Position numbers and translations under genes: made by a program. Below are positions 26,923-35,956 of a stretch of 52,509 nt of DNA, piece by piece. Position 1 is the stretch's first letter. Every line of letters starts with the position of its first letter. The notes below the pieces were generated by a model, which had not been told where the DNA came from, did no database searches, and worked only from the letters and a program-made list of their open reading frames with translations. Origin of the DNA: Tritonibacter mobilis (lineage in GTDB: Bacteria; Pseudomonadota; Alphaproteobacteria; Rhodobacterales; Rhodobacteraceae); contig NZ_LNWY01000032.1 in NCBI RefSeq assembly GCF_001681715.1, positions 1-52,509 on the forward strand, in the 5' to 3' direction.

Positions 26923-27831
26923 TCACTGCGGCGCGTCTGGCCATGGCAGATGGGCCAGAACCCCGTGATGGTCAGAGGCGAGTTTCGGCTGTATCTCGAT
27001 CTCGCCTTTGCCTCCCGGGGCCAGTACATGGTCAATGCCGATGGGGTAACCCAGCGGCGGCAGATCAAACGTCGCCGCAAAGGGGCCGACCCGCGCCATG
27101 CCGCCTGCCGCGCCGATCTGCGCCACCGCAGTGGACCAGCCCACGGCGTTGAAATCCCCGGCGAGGATCACCGGCCCGTCTAGGGTCTCCAGCCGCTTTA
27201 CCACCCTGTCCACATGCTCGGCCTGCTCATGCGGCCATGGCCACGGCAGATGCAGCGCCGCCACCCAGAACCGCCCTGTTGGCCCCTCGACCTCCATCGC
27301 GGCCAGCCCGAGGTCCTCTGCACAGGCGAGCCTGTTGGTCGCCGTGACGCCGCGCGCCAGCACCGCGACACCTCCGACCCGGCGAAACGGGCAGAACTGC
27401 TGTACCGGATAGTCGGTTCGCAAATCACCAAGGATCGGCATATTTTCGCGAGAGATTTCCTCCAGCGTGACGATATCCGCGCCCGAGGTGCGAATGGCCT
27501 CCATCAGGCTCTCGTTGCCGTCATTCCGCCACAGCATGTTTTTCTGATAGAGGGTCAATTGTTGCGCGGTCGGGTTCTCTGCTGTGGGAGAATGGTTCAG
27601 CCAATTGACCAGCATCACCCCTGTCGCCACCGCCCCCAGCAAGGCCGCGCGCGCATCGCGGCGCAGGATAAAGGCACAGATCATCGCAAGCCCGGCAAAG
27701 GGTACGCGAAAGACCGCAAGGCTATCGCCAAGCGGATGCAACTCGCCCAGAAATCCGCCCGCCAGAGAGAGGCTGCTGAGGATCAACAGCGCCCAAGTCC
27801 CGACGCGGCACAGTTTCAATACGGCTTTCAC
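26923..27831 (-). CDS. Endonuclease/exonuclease/phosphatase-family membrane protein
   Basis: About 302 residues. Two or three N-terminal hydrophobic segments (about 8-75) anchor it to the membrane. The EEP domain follows, with VTLEEIS (metal-binding Glu), ALHLPWPW, the hallmark GDFNAVGW, GIDHVL and a terminal SDHHGVLA, so the catalytic Glu, Asp, Asn and His set is complete. The family cleaves phosphodiesters in nucleic acids or lipids; the substrate is not known. The start is taken as GTG at 27831, which overlaps the stop of the Nudix gene as GTGA with GGGAG upstream; a longer frame exists but has no ribosome site. It forms a two-gene unit with the Nudix gene. Confidence 0.85.
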   Translation of the reverse strand: MKAVLKLCRVGTWALLILSSLSLAGGFLGELHPLGDSLAVFRVPFAGLAMICAFILRRDARAALLGAVATGVMLVNWLNHSPTAENPTAQQLTLYQKNMLWRNDGNESLMEAIRTSGADIVTLEEISRENMPILGDLRTDYPVQQFCPFRRVGGVAVLARGVTATNRLACAEDLGLAAMEVEGPTGRFWVAALHLPWPWPHEQAEHVDRVVKRLETLDGPVILAGDFNAVGWSTAVAQIGAAGGMARVGPFAATFDLPPLGYPIGIDHVLAPGGKGEIEIQPKLASDHHGVLAHLPWPDAPQ

Positions 27832-28388
27832 AGGTCCAGCCGCTCCCGCCAGAGCGGCCATTTGCGCGCCAAAACCGCAACGCTTTCGGCCTCCTCGCCC
27901 AGCTGGTCCAGTGGCACCCAAGCCAGCGCATGAGATTCCTCGCTCACCAAAGGCTCCCCCGCCTCCGCCACAAAAAGATAGCGCACATCGTAATGCAGAT
28001 GTGCCGGTTCTTTGGCCGAGGCCGGGATCTCATGCACATCGACGTCAAAGACCTCGGGCGTCAGCAGCCGAATGTGGGACAGTCCGCTTTCTTCATAGGC
28101 CTCTTTGGTGGCGTTGAAACAGGCATCCTGAATACCATCGCAGTGCCCACCCAATTGCAGCCAGCGGTCAAGTTTCGCGTGATGGGTCAACAACACCGAC
28201 GTAAGGTCCGGCGACAGCACGAAGGCAGATGCGGTGACATGGCCAACCTGCGGGTCGCGCTCAAACGCGCGGGGTTCATTTGCGCAGAACCTCACGAGGC
28301 GCGCCCACATGTCCCGGTCGCGCGCATCCAAGGGCGTAAACCGTCCAATGCCGGCAATCGCTTGGCCTGACACATCATGCACATTCAT
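27828..28388 (-). CDS. Nudix hydrolase with a non-canonical Nudix box
   Basis: A 186-residue Nudix-fold protein. The Nudix motif GX5EX7REUXEEXGU appears as GHCDGIQDACFNATKEAYEE followed by SGL: the first Glu is Gln and the Arg is Lys, while the metal-binding EE pair is kept. Preceding LDRWLQLGG is typical of the fold. The substrate cannot be predicted. The ATG at 28388 has GGAG six bases before it and is preferred to one at 28403. It is translationally coupled to the downstream EEP gene and divergent from the hydrolase-OsmC gene. Confidence 0.85.
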   Translation of the reverse strand: MNVHDVSGQAIAGIGRFTPLDARDRDMWARLVRFCANEPRAFERDPQVGHVTASAFVLSPDLTSVLLTHHAKLDRWLQLGGHCDGIQDACFNATKEAYEESGLSHIRLLTPEVFDVDVHEIPASAKEPAHLHYDVRYLFVAEAGEPLVSEESHALAWVPLDQLGEEAESVAVLARKWPLWRERLDL

Positions 28389-28502
28389 TTGACGCTCCTT
28401 CACCTTCCCGTGACGGTTGTGACAGCCGCCTTGCCGTAACCCTGACGTCGGCGCACCTTAGGAAAGCCGACCCATAAAAGCCAAGCCCCGAAAGCCACGC
28501 CC

Positions 28503-29774
28503 ATGCCCACCGAACGCATCAGTTTCACCGGCCACGCCGGACATGACCTTGCCGCGCGCCTCGACCTGCCCGAGGGGCCGGTGCTGGCCACCGCCCTTTT
28601 TGCCCATTGCTTCACCTGTTCCAAGGACATCCCCGCCGCCCGGCGGATTGCCGCGCGACTGTCGGCCATGGGGATCGCAGTGTTGCGGTTCGATTTCACG
28701 GGCCTTGGTCATTCCGGGGGAGAGTTTGCCAATACCAGCTTTACCTCCAATGTTGCGGATCTGATCGCGGCGGCGCGCTATCTGGCCAGCCGCAACATGG
28801 CGCCCGACATGCTGATCGGTCACTCGCTGGGGGGAGCCGCAGTCTTGCGGGCACGCGCAGGCATCCCATCGGTCAAGAGCGTGGTGACGCTGGGCGCCCC
28901 CTTTGATCCGGGTCATGTGGCGCATCACTTCGAAGACGCGCTTGAGGCGATCAATCGCGACGGGCAGGCAGAGGTGAACCTCGGCGGGCGTCCTTTTGTG
29001 ATCGGTAAGGAGTTTGTCGATGACATCCGCCAGACAGAGCTTGGCGAAGCGGTGGCAGACCTTGGGGCCGCACTGCTGGTGATGCATGCGCCACGCGATG
29101 CCACCGTTGGCATCGACAATGCCGCCGAGATCTTTCAGGCCGCGCGCCACCCCAAGAGCTTTGTCACCTTGGATGACGCCGACCATCTGATCACCGATCC
29201 TTGCGATGCGGAATATGCCGCAGACATGATCGCCACATGGGCCACGCGCTATGTGGATATGAAGCCCCCAGCACCCCCGCCCGGCGCACCCGAAGGCGTC
29301 ATCCGCGTCACCGAGGCCGACCCGGAGGGGTTCTTGCAGGATGTGCAAAACGGCCCCTACCATCATGTGTTGGCAGATGAGCCCGAAGCCTATGGCGGCA
29401 CCAATCGCGGACTGTCGCCTTATGGGTTTGTGGCGGCGGGGCTTGGGGCCTGTACGTCGATGACGCTGAGGATGTATGCACGGCGCAAGGGCTGGCTGCT
29501 GGAAGGGATCAGCGTTGAGGTCTGTCACGACAAGGTCCACGCGCAGGACGCGATCCCTTCTGGTCCTGCCAAGATCGACCGGTTTATGCGGGTGATCCAT
29601 TTGCAGGGCGATCTGGATCAGGAGCAACGCGCCAAACTGTTGGAGATTGCCGACAAATGCCCGGTGCATCGCACCCTTGAACAAAGCTCTCGGGTCGAGA
29701 CACGGCTGGAAGATGCGCCAAAGCTCCCCGATATGTCTCAGGAAGGTCAGGACATCGACGCCGCAGCCATTTGA
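28503..29774 (+). CDS. Alpha/beta hydrolase - OsmC fusion protein
   Basis: A 423-residue fusion. The N-terminal alpha/beta hydrolase domain (about 1-255) has the nucleophile elbow GHSLGG and a late DDADHL block that supplies the Asp/His. The C-terminal OsmC/Ohr-like domain (about 270-410) holds the redox cysteines in LGACTSMTLRMYARRKGW and ADKCPVHRTLE. OsmC domains reduce organic hydroperoxides; the fused esterase may hydrolyse a thioester or acyl substrate. The fusion is widespread in alphaproteobacteria. Its stop overlaps an upstream frame of the next gene, whose likely start is about 68 bases on. Confidence 0.93.
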   Translation: MPTERISFTGHAGHDLAARLDLPEGPVLATALFAHCFTCSKDIPAARRIAARLSAMGIAVLRFDFTGLGHSGGEFANTSFTSNVADLIAAARYLASRNMAPDMLIGHSLGGAAVLRARAGIPSVKSVVTLGAPFDPGHVAHHFEDALEAINRDGQAEVNLGGRPFVIGKEFVDDIRQTELGEAVADLGAALLVMHAPRDATVGIDNAAEIFQAARHPKSFVTLDDADHLITDPCDAEYAADMIATWATRYVDMKPPAPPPGAPEGVIRVTEADPEGFLQDVQNGPYHHVLADEPEAYGGTNRGLSPYGFVAAGLGACTSMTLRMYARRKGWLLEGISVEVCHDKVHAQDAIPSGPAKIDRFMRVIHLQGDLDQEQRAKLLEIADKCPVHRTLEQSSRVETRLEDAPKLPDMSQEGQDIDAAAI

Positions 29775-29842
29775 TCGACATCAAGGCGCGGCGCGCGTTC
29801 CTCATTAGGGTTGCCACAGCCAGCAACAGGAGGATGCCCACC

Positions 29843-30103
29843 ATGGGACTGATGCGCAAGCTGAGTGACAGCGCCGATCTCGTCAATGGAATGAGCCAGC
29901 GGCTCGGCATAGATCAGGCCGCGCGTCTGGCGCGTGACCCCGAAGGCGAGGCGCGCCGCCTGATGCAGATGGTGTCGCGCTGCGCAAGCTGCCTCGCGCA
30001 GGGGGCTTGCGGTGATCTTCAGGCCCGCCATGACCAACTGGCGACCTGTCCGGTCTATTGCGAGAACAAAGCCTGCTTTGACGGACTCACACCACGCCTC
30101 TGA
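29843..30103 (+). CDS. DUF6455 family protein, cysteine-rich
   Basis: An 86-residue protein of a small Rhodobacterales family of unknown function. The C-terminal half has six cysteines (SRCASCLAQGACGDL, then CPVYCENKACF), a pattern suited to an iron-sulfur cluster or zinc. The ATG at 29843 has AGGAGGA eight bases upstream; a longer frame starts at 29771 but lacks a site. It probably belongs to the transcript of the hydrolase-OsmC gene upstream. Confidence 0.75.
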   Translation: MGLMRKLSDSADLVNGMSQRLGIDQAARLARDPEGEARRLMQMVSRCASCLAQGACGDLQARHDQLATCPVYCENKACFDGLTPRL

Positions 30104-30216
30104 CGGGGATTTTGGACAGCGGTGCCGCGCTGCGGCGGCGCGGCGCTTGCCGCCGGGGCATCGCTCGTCTATGAGAGCGCCATCTCTTCCACCGTCTTTG
30201 AAAGGTGCTGCTGCCT

Positions 30217-31521
30217 ATGATCCCCCGCTACGCCCGCCCCGATATGGTTGCCGTCTGGTCTCCCGAGACCAAGTTCCGCATCTGGTACGAGATTGAGGCG
30301 CACGCCTGCGACGCCATGGCGAACCTCGGCGTGATCCCGCGCGAAAACGCGGAGGCGGTCTGGAAAGCCAAGGACGTCGAGTTTGACGTCGCCCGCATCG
30401 ACGAGATCGAAGCCGTTACCAAACATGACGTCATCGCCTTTCTGACCCATCTGGCAGAGCATGTCGGATCGGAAGAAGCGCGTTTTGTGCATCAGGGCAT
30501 GACCTCCTCGGATGTGCTTGATACCTGCTTCAATGTGCAGCTGACGCGCGCTGCGGACCTGTTGATGGTCGGCATGGACAAGCTCTTGGAGGCGCTGAAG
30601 AAACGCGCGCTGGAACACAAGGACACCGTGCGCGTTGGCCGCAGCCACGGCATCCACGCCGAACCCACCACCATGGGTCTGACCTTTGCGCGTTTCTATG
30701 CGGAAATGGACCGCAACAAGAAACGCCTGATCGCCGCACGCGAGGAAATTGCCACCGGTGCGATCTCCGGCGCTGTGGGCACCTTTGCCAATATCGATCC
30801 GCGCGTCGAAGAACACGTCTGCGAACAACTGGGCCTGAACCCGGAGCCGATTTCTACGCAGGTGATCCCGCGCGACCGCCACGCCATGTTCTTTGCCACT
30901 CTCGGCGTGATTGCCTCCTCGATTGAAAACATCGCGATCGAGATCCGCCACATGCAGCGGACTGAGGTGCTCGAAGGGGCCGAGTTCTTCTCCATGGGCC
31001 AAAAGGGCTCCTCGGCGATGCCGCACAAGAAGAACCCGGTTCTTACCGAAAACCTCACCGGTCTCGCCCGTCTGGTGCGCATGTCGGTGATCCCGGCGAT
31101 GGAAAACGTGGCGCTCTGGCACGAGCGTGACATCTCGCATTCCTCGGTGGAGCGCGGCATCGGCCCTGACGCCACCGTGACGCTCGATTTCGCGCTGCAC
31201 CGTTTGGCGGGCGTCATCGACAAGATGCTGGTATTCCCGGAAAACATGCTCGACAATATGAACAAATTCCCGGGTCTGGTGATGTCCCAGCGCGTGCTGC
31301 TGGCCCTGACACAGGCCGGTGTCAGCCGCGAGGATGCCTATTCCATGGTGCAGCGCAACGCGCTCAAGGTCTGGGAAGATCGCGTCGATTTCCGTGAGCT
31401 TCTGCTGGCCGACACTGAGGTTGTTGCCGCCTTGGGCGAGGACGGCATCAACGAGAAATTCGACATGGGCTATCACACCAAACATGTCGACACGATCTTC
31501 AAGCGGGTGTTTGGCGAATAA
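30217..31521 (+). CDS. purB: Adenylosuccinate lyase
   Basis: Acts twice in purine synthesis, splitting fumarate from SAICAR and from adenylosuccinate. The 434-residue chain belongs to the fumarase/aspartase superfamily. It has the signature GSSAMPHKKNP, the substrate motifs TSSDVLDTCFNVQL and RSHGIHAEPTTMG, and HSSVERG. The start at 30217 (MIPRYARP) is the usual one; an ATG-like frame starts four codons earlier. The 100 bases before it are very G+C rich with short inverted repeats. A terminator follows. Confidence 0.97.
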   Translation: MIPRYARPDMVAVWSPETKFRIWYEIEAHACDAMANLGVIPRENAEAVWKAKDVEFDVARIDEIEAVTKHDVIAFLTHLAEHVGSEEARFVHQGMTSSDVLDTCFNVQLTRAADLLMVGMDKLLEALKKRALEHKDTVRVGRSHGIHAEPTTMGLTFARFYAEMDRNKKRLIAAREEIATGAISGAVGTFANIDPRVEEHVCEQLGLNPEPISTQVIPRDRHAMFFATLGVIASSIENIAIEIRHMQRTEVLEGAEFFSMGQKGSSAMPHKKNPVLTENLTGLARLVRMSVIPAMENVALWHERDISHSSVERGIGPDATVTLDFALHRLAGVIDKMLVFPENMLDNMNKFPGLVMSQRVLLALTQAGVSREDAYSMVQRNALKVWEDRVDFRELLLADTEVVAALGEDGINEKFDMGYHTKHVDTIFKRVFGE

Positions 31522-31547
31522 CCCCGTCCTCCCGTGCGCATCTGAAC

Positions 31548-31572
31548 CCCCGCCCTTACCGGCGGGGTTTTT
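31548..31572 (+). terminator. Terminator of purB
   Basis: A 7-bp stem CCCCGCC / GGCGGGG with a 6-nt loop and a TTTTT tail, 27 bases beyond the purB stop. Confidence 0.85.
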
Positions 31573-31579
31573 CATTGGC

Positions 31580-32032
31580 TTACAGACGGCGGCGCAGGCG
31601 CGGGCCGACCTCTTCAAATCCGTTGCGCAAATAGAACTGCATCGTGCGCGCCCACTCAGGCTGCGGCGGCGCGCCGACCTCAATCCGGTGCCAACCATGG
31701 CGCGTTGCCTCCACGATTGCCGCCTCTACCAATCGCGCAGCCACCCCAAGCGAGCGCGCCTCGGGGCGTACATAAAGCTCCGTGATCTCGCCAAATTCTC
31801 CACCCGCGTAGATCGCCGCGCATTCATTTAGCACCACAACCCCAAGCGGCTGCCCCTCGGACACTGCCAGAAGCGCGAAAACCCCGTGTTTGCTCAGGAC
31901 GACCTGTGCGGTCTCTTCAAGCTCACCGATAGGTGTTGCCTTGCCTCCAGAGAGTTCTTGCAGCAACGCATGAACAAGGCACGCAACGGTTTTGAAATCC
32001 TGCGGTGACGCCCGCACTATTGATAAATCCAT
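31580..32032 (-). CDS. GNAT-family N-acetyltransferase
   Basis: A 150-residue single-domain acetyltransferase using acetyl-CoA. The CoA-binding motif A is ITELYVRPEARSLGVAARLV, with the pyrophosphate loop RSLGVA departing slightly from the usual R/QxxGxG/A. Motif B is near FYLRNGFEEVG at the C-terminus. GGAGGAG stands six bases before the ATG. It stands alone, convergent with purB and divergent from the TPR gene. The substrate cannot be read. Confidence 0.88.
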   Translation of the reverse strand: MDLSIVRASPQDFKTVACLVHALLQELSGGKATPIGELEETAQVVLSKHGVFALLAVSEGQPLGVVVLNECAAIYAGGEFGEITELYVRPEARSLGVAARLVEAAIVEATRHGWHRIEVGAPPQPEWARTMQFYLRNGFEEVGPRLRRRL

Positions 32033-32208
32033 TCAGCACTCCTCCCGGCACTATAATTTGATCAAAAATTTCCTTCTGTCGATCTTTCAGACTGCGCATG
32101 ATGCCACCGTGACAATCGTCGCTGAGTTTTCACGCCATCGTGATCACTTATTTTGCGCAGCACCCGGGTTTTCGACGTAGTCATTGATAGAAACCACAGG
32201 AGGTCCTC

Positions 32209-32754
32209 ATGCGCTTTACTGCTATTGCCCTTGCTCTCGCCCTGCCCTTTTCCATGCCGATCGCTGGGTTCGCGGCTGGCGGGGACACGACCACCCCGCC
32301 GACACCCTCAGAAACCACAAAGAAATGCTGGGGCAAGCGGGTTTGGGACGATGAGGCCAAGAAATGCGTGAAACCCGAAGAATCATCCCTGAACGGTCAG
32401 CAACTTCTGGAGACCGCGCGCGAGCTGGCCTATCTCGACCGCTTTGAGGACGCACAGGCGGTACTGGCCGCCCACCCAGAGCAGACGGATAGCCGCGTCC
32501 TGACCTATTGGGGGTTCACAAATCGCAAATTGGGTCGCAGTGACCTTGCTTCGGAGTATTACACCCGCGCGATTGCGCAGGACCCCGACAATATCCTGGC
32601 CCGCAGCTATATGGCGCAAGGCTTTGTTGAGACAGGACAATATGCGCAAGCGCTGGCTCAGTGGAAAGAAATCAAGGCCCGCGGGGGCGAGGGAACATGG
32701 GCTGAGACCTCGCTGAGACAAGCAATTCAAACAGGAGTCACCGTTAACTACTAA
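32209..32754 (+). CDS. Periplasmic TPR-repeat protein
   Basis: A 181-residue secreted protein. The signal peptide is about residues 1-23 (ending AGFAAG). A short proline/threonine-rich linker follows, then a Cys pair (KCWGKRVWDDEAKKC) that could form a disulfide, then two to three TPR units (about 63-165, such as TYWGFTNRKLGRSDLASEYY and ARSYMAQGFVETGQYAQALA). TPRs mediate protein contacts; no partner is obvious. AGGAGG lies six bases before the ATG. Function unknown. Confidence 0.8.
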   Translation: MRFTAIALALALPFSMPIAGFAAGGDTTTPPTPSETTKKCWGKRVWDDEAKKCVKPEESSLNGQQLLETARELAYLDRFEDAQAVLAAHPEQTDSRVLTYWGFTNRKLGRSDLASEYYTRAIAQDPDNILARSYMAQGFVETGQYAQALAQWKEIKARGGEGTWAETSLRQAIQTGVTVNY

Positions 32755-32832
32755 GCTTCAGGCTTTCTTTACGGCTAACGGTCTATCTTGTGATCTGACA
32801 GAAAGAGAATCTTTTCGGGTCAAGGTTCAAGA

Positions 32833-33936
32833 ATGGAACAATCATCAGCCTTAGCGCTCCCCATGGCATCTCCGGATATGGGGCTTGGCGATTTCGCGCC
32901 AGCCGCACCGGCACCTGCTCTTTCCGGGGGTCTCCCTGGTTTGAGCGGCAAAGCCAAAGCCGCAATCGTCGTGCGCCTTCTTCTCAACGAAGGCGCAGAC
33001 GTACCGCTTGAAGAATTGCCAGACGATCTGCAGCTCGAACTGACGCAGCAGATGGGCAAAATGCGTCTGGTGGATCGCCAGACGTTGCATGCGGTGGCCG
33101 CAGAATTTGCAGAACAGTTGGAAAACATTGGGCTTTCCTTCCCTAACGGTCTCGCCGGTGCGCTGACCGCGATGGAAGGTAAGATCAGCCGCCATACCCA
33201 CAGCCGCCTGCGCAAAGAAGCCGGCGTGCGTCAGTTTGGCGATCCTTGGGAGCGGCTGCGCAAGCTGCCTCCGGAGGAACTCGCCGATCTGGCCAAGGCC
33301 GAAAGCACCGAGGTCGCGGCCGTGCTGCTGTCGAAGATCGACACCGCCAAGGCCGCTCAGATGCTGCAGCACCTGCCTGGCCCCCTCGCGCGCCGCATTA
33401 CCTATGCGGTGAGCCAGACCAGCAATGTCACCCCCGACACGGTGGATCGCATCGGTCTGTCGCTGGCGTCTCAAATCGAGGCCCGGCCGCAGGTGGCGTT
33501 TGAGCAAACGCCCGGCCAACGTGTTGGTGCGATCCTGACACAATCCGCCGCCGCCAAACGCGAGGAGGTGCTGACCGCCCTTGATGAGGAGGATGAAGAA
33601 TTTGCAACCGACGTGCGCAAATCGATCTTCACCTTCGCGCTCATCGCCCAAAAGGTCGAGGCCATGGATGTGCCGAAACTGGTGCGCGCGCTGGGACCGC
33701 AGGAATTGACCACCGCCATCGCCTTTGCCACCGAAGAAGACGATGTGGCCTCCGTCACCTTCCTGTTGGAAAACATGTCGACCCGCATGGCCAACAACCT
33801 GCGCGAAGAAGCAAATCAGCTGGGCCGCGTGAAACGCGCCGATGGCGAGGCTGCCTTTGGCCTCATCGTCAACCTGCTGCGCGAGATGGTCGTCAACGGC
33901 GATATCGAACTGAAGTCGGACGAAGAAGAAGAGTAA
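32833..33936 (+). CDS. fliG: FliG-type flagellar motor switch protein
   Basis: FliG forms the rotor ring that couples stator force to rotation. The 367-residue protein has an N-terminal part from LSGKAKAAIVVRLLLNEGA, a middle domain (about 130-225, EVAAVLLSKIDTAKAAQMLQHLPG, ARRITYAV) and a C-terminal domain (about 255-360, KSIFTFALIAQKVEAMDVPKLVRAL). It resembles the divergent FliG of Rhodobacterales. In the torque helix only the Arg of the E. coli charged set is clearly matched; the paired Asp residues align with a GPQE stretch. No other flagellar gene is adjacent. The acidic C-terminus (DEEEE) is notable. Confidence 0.8.
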   Translation: MEQSSALALPMASPDMGLGDFAPAAPAPALSGGLPGLSGKAKAAIVVRLLLNEGADVPLEELPDDLQLELTQQMGKMRLVDRQTLHAVAAEFAEQLENIGLSFPNGLAGALTAMEGKISRHTHSRLRKEAGVRQFGDPWERLRKLPPEELADLAKAESTEVAAVLLSKIDTAKAAQMLQHLPGPLARRITYAVSQTSNVTPDTVDRIGLSLASQIEARPQVAFEQTPGQRVGAILTQSAAAKREEVLTALDEEDEEFATDVRKSIFTFALIAQKVEAMDVPKLVRALGPQELTTAIAFATEEDDVASVTFLLENMSTRMANNLREEANQLGRVKRADGEAAFGLIVNLLREMVVNGDIELKSDEEEE

Positions 33937-33964
33937 TCTGTCTGTTCCCTCGGTCGGATTACCT

Positions 33965-33993
33965 GAAACCCGCGCCCCCTTGGTGCGGGTTTC
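33965..33993 (+). terminator. Terminator of fliG
   Basis: A 12-bp stem with one G-T pair (GAAACCCGCGCC / GGTGCGGGTTTC, 5-nt loop), 28 bases past the fliG stop. The T tract is within the stem end. Confidence 0.75.
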
Positions 33994-34074
33994 TCATTTG
34001 CGGTTTCTTGTGCATCCAGTCTGAGGCCACTATGATCCGGCGTTGCGATATCGCCAGCAGGAGCACCAATCCCC

Positions 34075-34992
34075 ATGCCTGTAGCTCAGTCAGAGCTGAC
34101 TTTTTCCCAGCGTGCAAAGTACTTTGCCAGTAATGTGGTGTTGCGCGGGCTGATCGGCACGCTCAAGCTCATCCCCTATCGCTGGCGGGTGCCCGCCATG
34201 GGCTGGACCCTGCGCAAACTTGCACCATTGGTGGGGTTTCACAAACGGGTGCGCCGCAATCTGCAATACACCCGCCCCGATCTGAGCAGCCAGGAGGTTG
34301 ACCGTCTCTGCCATGAGGTCGCGGACAATGTCGGGCGCACATTGGCCGAGCTATATGCAGGGGTCCCATTTTGGGAGCGGGCAAAGGCCGCTGACATCAG
34401 CGGACCCGGCCTTGCTGCGCTCGAAACTGCCCGTGCTGAGGGGCGTCCGGTGGTTCTGGTCACCGGTCATTTTGGCAATTATGACGCCGCGCGTTCAAAG
34501 CTGGTGCAGATGGGATTCAACATGGGGTCGCTCTATCGCCGCATGGCCAACCCCTATTTCAATGACCATTACGTCAAAGCGATTTCCGCCACCGGTAAGC
34601 CGATGTTTGAGCAGGGAAAACGCGGCATGGTCGAGATGGTGCGGCACCTGAAAGCGGGCGGAAACATTGCCATTGTCGCCGATATGCACGCGATGGGCGG
34701 ACAATATCTGCCATTTTTCGGCCGCCCCGCGCTGACCTCCACAGTTCCTGCGGAGTTGGCGCTGAAATACAAGGCTGCCTTTATCCCGATCTATGGCATC
34801 CGCCGCGAGAACGGGATGGATTTCGATGTGGTTGTGGCCGAAGAAATCGCACATTCCGACCCCATCACAATGACGCAAGCCGTCTGCGACGATCTGGAAC
34901 GGCGCATTCGCGATCATATGGGGCAGTGGTTCTGGCTACATCGGCGCTGGAAACCCATGCATGATACGCCCCACCCTGACTATCAGGACTAA
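34075..34992 (+). CDS. LpxL/HtrB-like lysophospholipid or lipid A acyltransferase
   Basis: A 305-residue member of the bacterial lipid A / lysophospholipid acyltransferase family, acting at the inner membrane with acyl-ACP or acyl-CoA donors. The catalytic HX4D is His132 and Asp137 in VTGHFGNYDAAR. Further family blocks are YRRMANPYFN, NIAIVADMHAMGGQYLPFFGRPA and HMGQWFWLHRRWK. A hydrophobic N-terminal segment anchors it. AGGAG lies ten bases before the ATG. No lipid A genes are near, so secondary acylation of lipid A is likely but unproven. Confidence 0.88.
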   Translation: MPVAQSELTFSQRAKYFASNVVLRGLIGTLKLIPYRWRVPAMGWTLRKLAPLVGFHKRVRRNLQYTRPDLSSQEVDRLCHEVADNVGRTLAELYAGVPFWERAKAADISGPGLAALETARAEGRPVVLVTGHFGNYDAARSKLVQMGFNMGSLYRRMANPYFNDHYVKAISATGKPMFEQGKRGMVEMVRHLKAGGNIAIVADMHAMGGQYLPFFGRPALTSTVPAELALKYKAAFIPIYGIRRENGMDFDVVVAEEIAHSDPITMTQAVCDDLERRIRDHMGQWFWLHRRWKPMHDTPHPDYQD

Positions 34993-35091
34993 ACCAGCCA
35001 AAAGCATTCCGCGACAGAGTAAGCCAGTTTCGCGCGGCTCGGGTTTTCAGGAAACAACCGGGCAGCGCCGATCGCGTGAACGCGACAGGCG

Positions 35092-35799
35092 TTAATCGGC
35101 CCGCGCTGCGGCAAGGATCGGGCCAAAGGGCCATTCCTGAACCAAGACCGCTGCTGGCAGATCTCCGGGCAATGCGACGGACAACTCCAGTGGCTCGGCT
35201 CCGGTCCAATCCGTAAGGACCTGCACGCTCTCTACGATATTGGCATAATCAACCGTGTTACCTGCCAATTCCCCCCGTTTGATCTCAACCCGCTTGAGCG
35301 GCATGTAGCGCACCAACTGCACCCGAAACTGCCCGCTCATCCCATCAGGAAGTTCTGGCGCGCGCACAGCCAGTGTTTCGGAGTCGCGTGCGACCGTCAG
35401 GTGCATCTTGGGTTTCTGACCCACATAACTGCCCAGCACCTCGGAGACCTCCATCACGTCGGCCCCAACAACATCTTCGCGCCCCATAACAATCATTTGT
35501 GGCGTGTAGATCATGTTGCGCCCCCCCACCTGCGCATAGCCACGCTGACGGTCGGTGTGGGCCGGGTCTGCAAAAACATCGGCCCAGCCGATATAGTCCC
35601 AGTAGTCCACATGAAACGCCAAGGGCAGAATGTCCTCACGTTCAGACAGGCGTTTGACCAATTCATCCGCAGGCGGACAGGAGGAACAACCCTGCGAGGT
35701 AAAGAGTTCTACCACCACAGGCGTCGGTTCTGCAGCCACGGGACTGGAAACTGCGCAAATTGCAGAGAAAATCAGAGAGGAAAGCGAAATAAGCCGCAT
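35092..35799 (-). CDS. DUF1223 secreted thioredoxin-fold protein
   Basis: A 235-residue DUF1223 protein. The signal peptide is about residues 1-23. The thioredoxin-like fold carries ELFTSQGCSSCPPAD with Cys38 and Cys41 as a CxxC-type pair. Further blocks are FHVDYWDYIGWADVFADP and YTPQMIVMGREDVVGAD. Family function is unknown; a periplasmic redox role is plausible. It is divergent from acnA with 219 bases between, an arrangement I recall as common in Rhodobacterales, so it may share the acnA regulatory region. Confidence 0.88.
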   Translation of the reverse strand: MRLISLSSLIFSAICAVSSPVAAEPTPVVVELFTSQGCSSCPPADELVKRLSEREDILPLAFHVDYWDYIGWADVFADPAHTDRQRGYAQVGGRNMIYTPQMIVMGREDVVGADVMEVSEVLGSYVGQKPKMHLTVARDSETLAVRAPELPDGMSGQFRVQLVRYMPLKRVEIKRGELAGNTVDYANIVESVQVLTDWTGAEPLELSVALPGDLPAAVLVQEWPFGPILAAARAD

Positions 35800-35900
35800 G
35801 AGTCGCCCATCAGATTGTTAGGGTTACGGGTGTACGCCCGGACCGCCTCAATGGCCAATCAATCATTCTTGAAAGAGGTGTCACCAAATCCAATACCCTA

Positions 35901-35920
35901 TTGTATACCGAGGTATGCAA
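35901..35920. promoter_or_regulatory. GTATAC dyad upstream of acnA
   Basis: TTGTATACCGAGGTATGCAA: an 8-bp dyad with one mismatch and a 4-bp spacer, 99-118 bases before the acnA ATG. It is similar in sequence and placement to the acnB upstream site at 16694-16713. Confidence 0.45.
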
Positions 35921-35956
35921 CACTATATCCACTTATGTCATCACTATTGAACGACA

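Noticed and set aside
30169-31698. A 509-codon open frame antisense to purB
   Set aside because: Composition (His, Arg and Val rich) is that of a reverse-frame translation, and it runs across a terminator and two gene ends.
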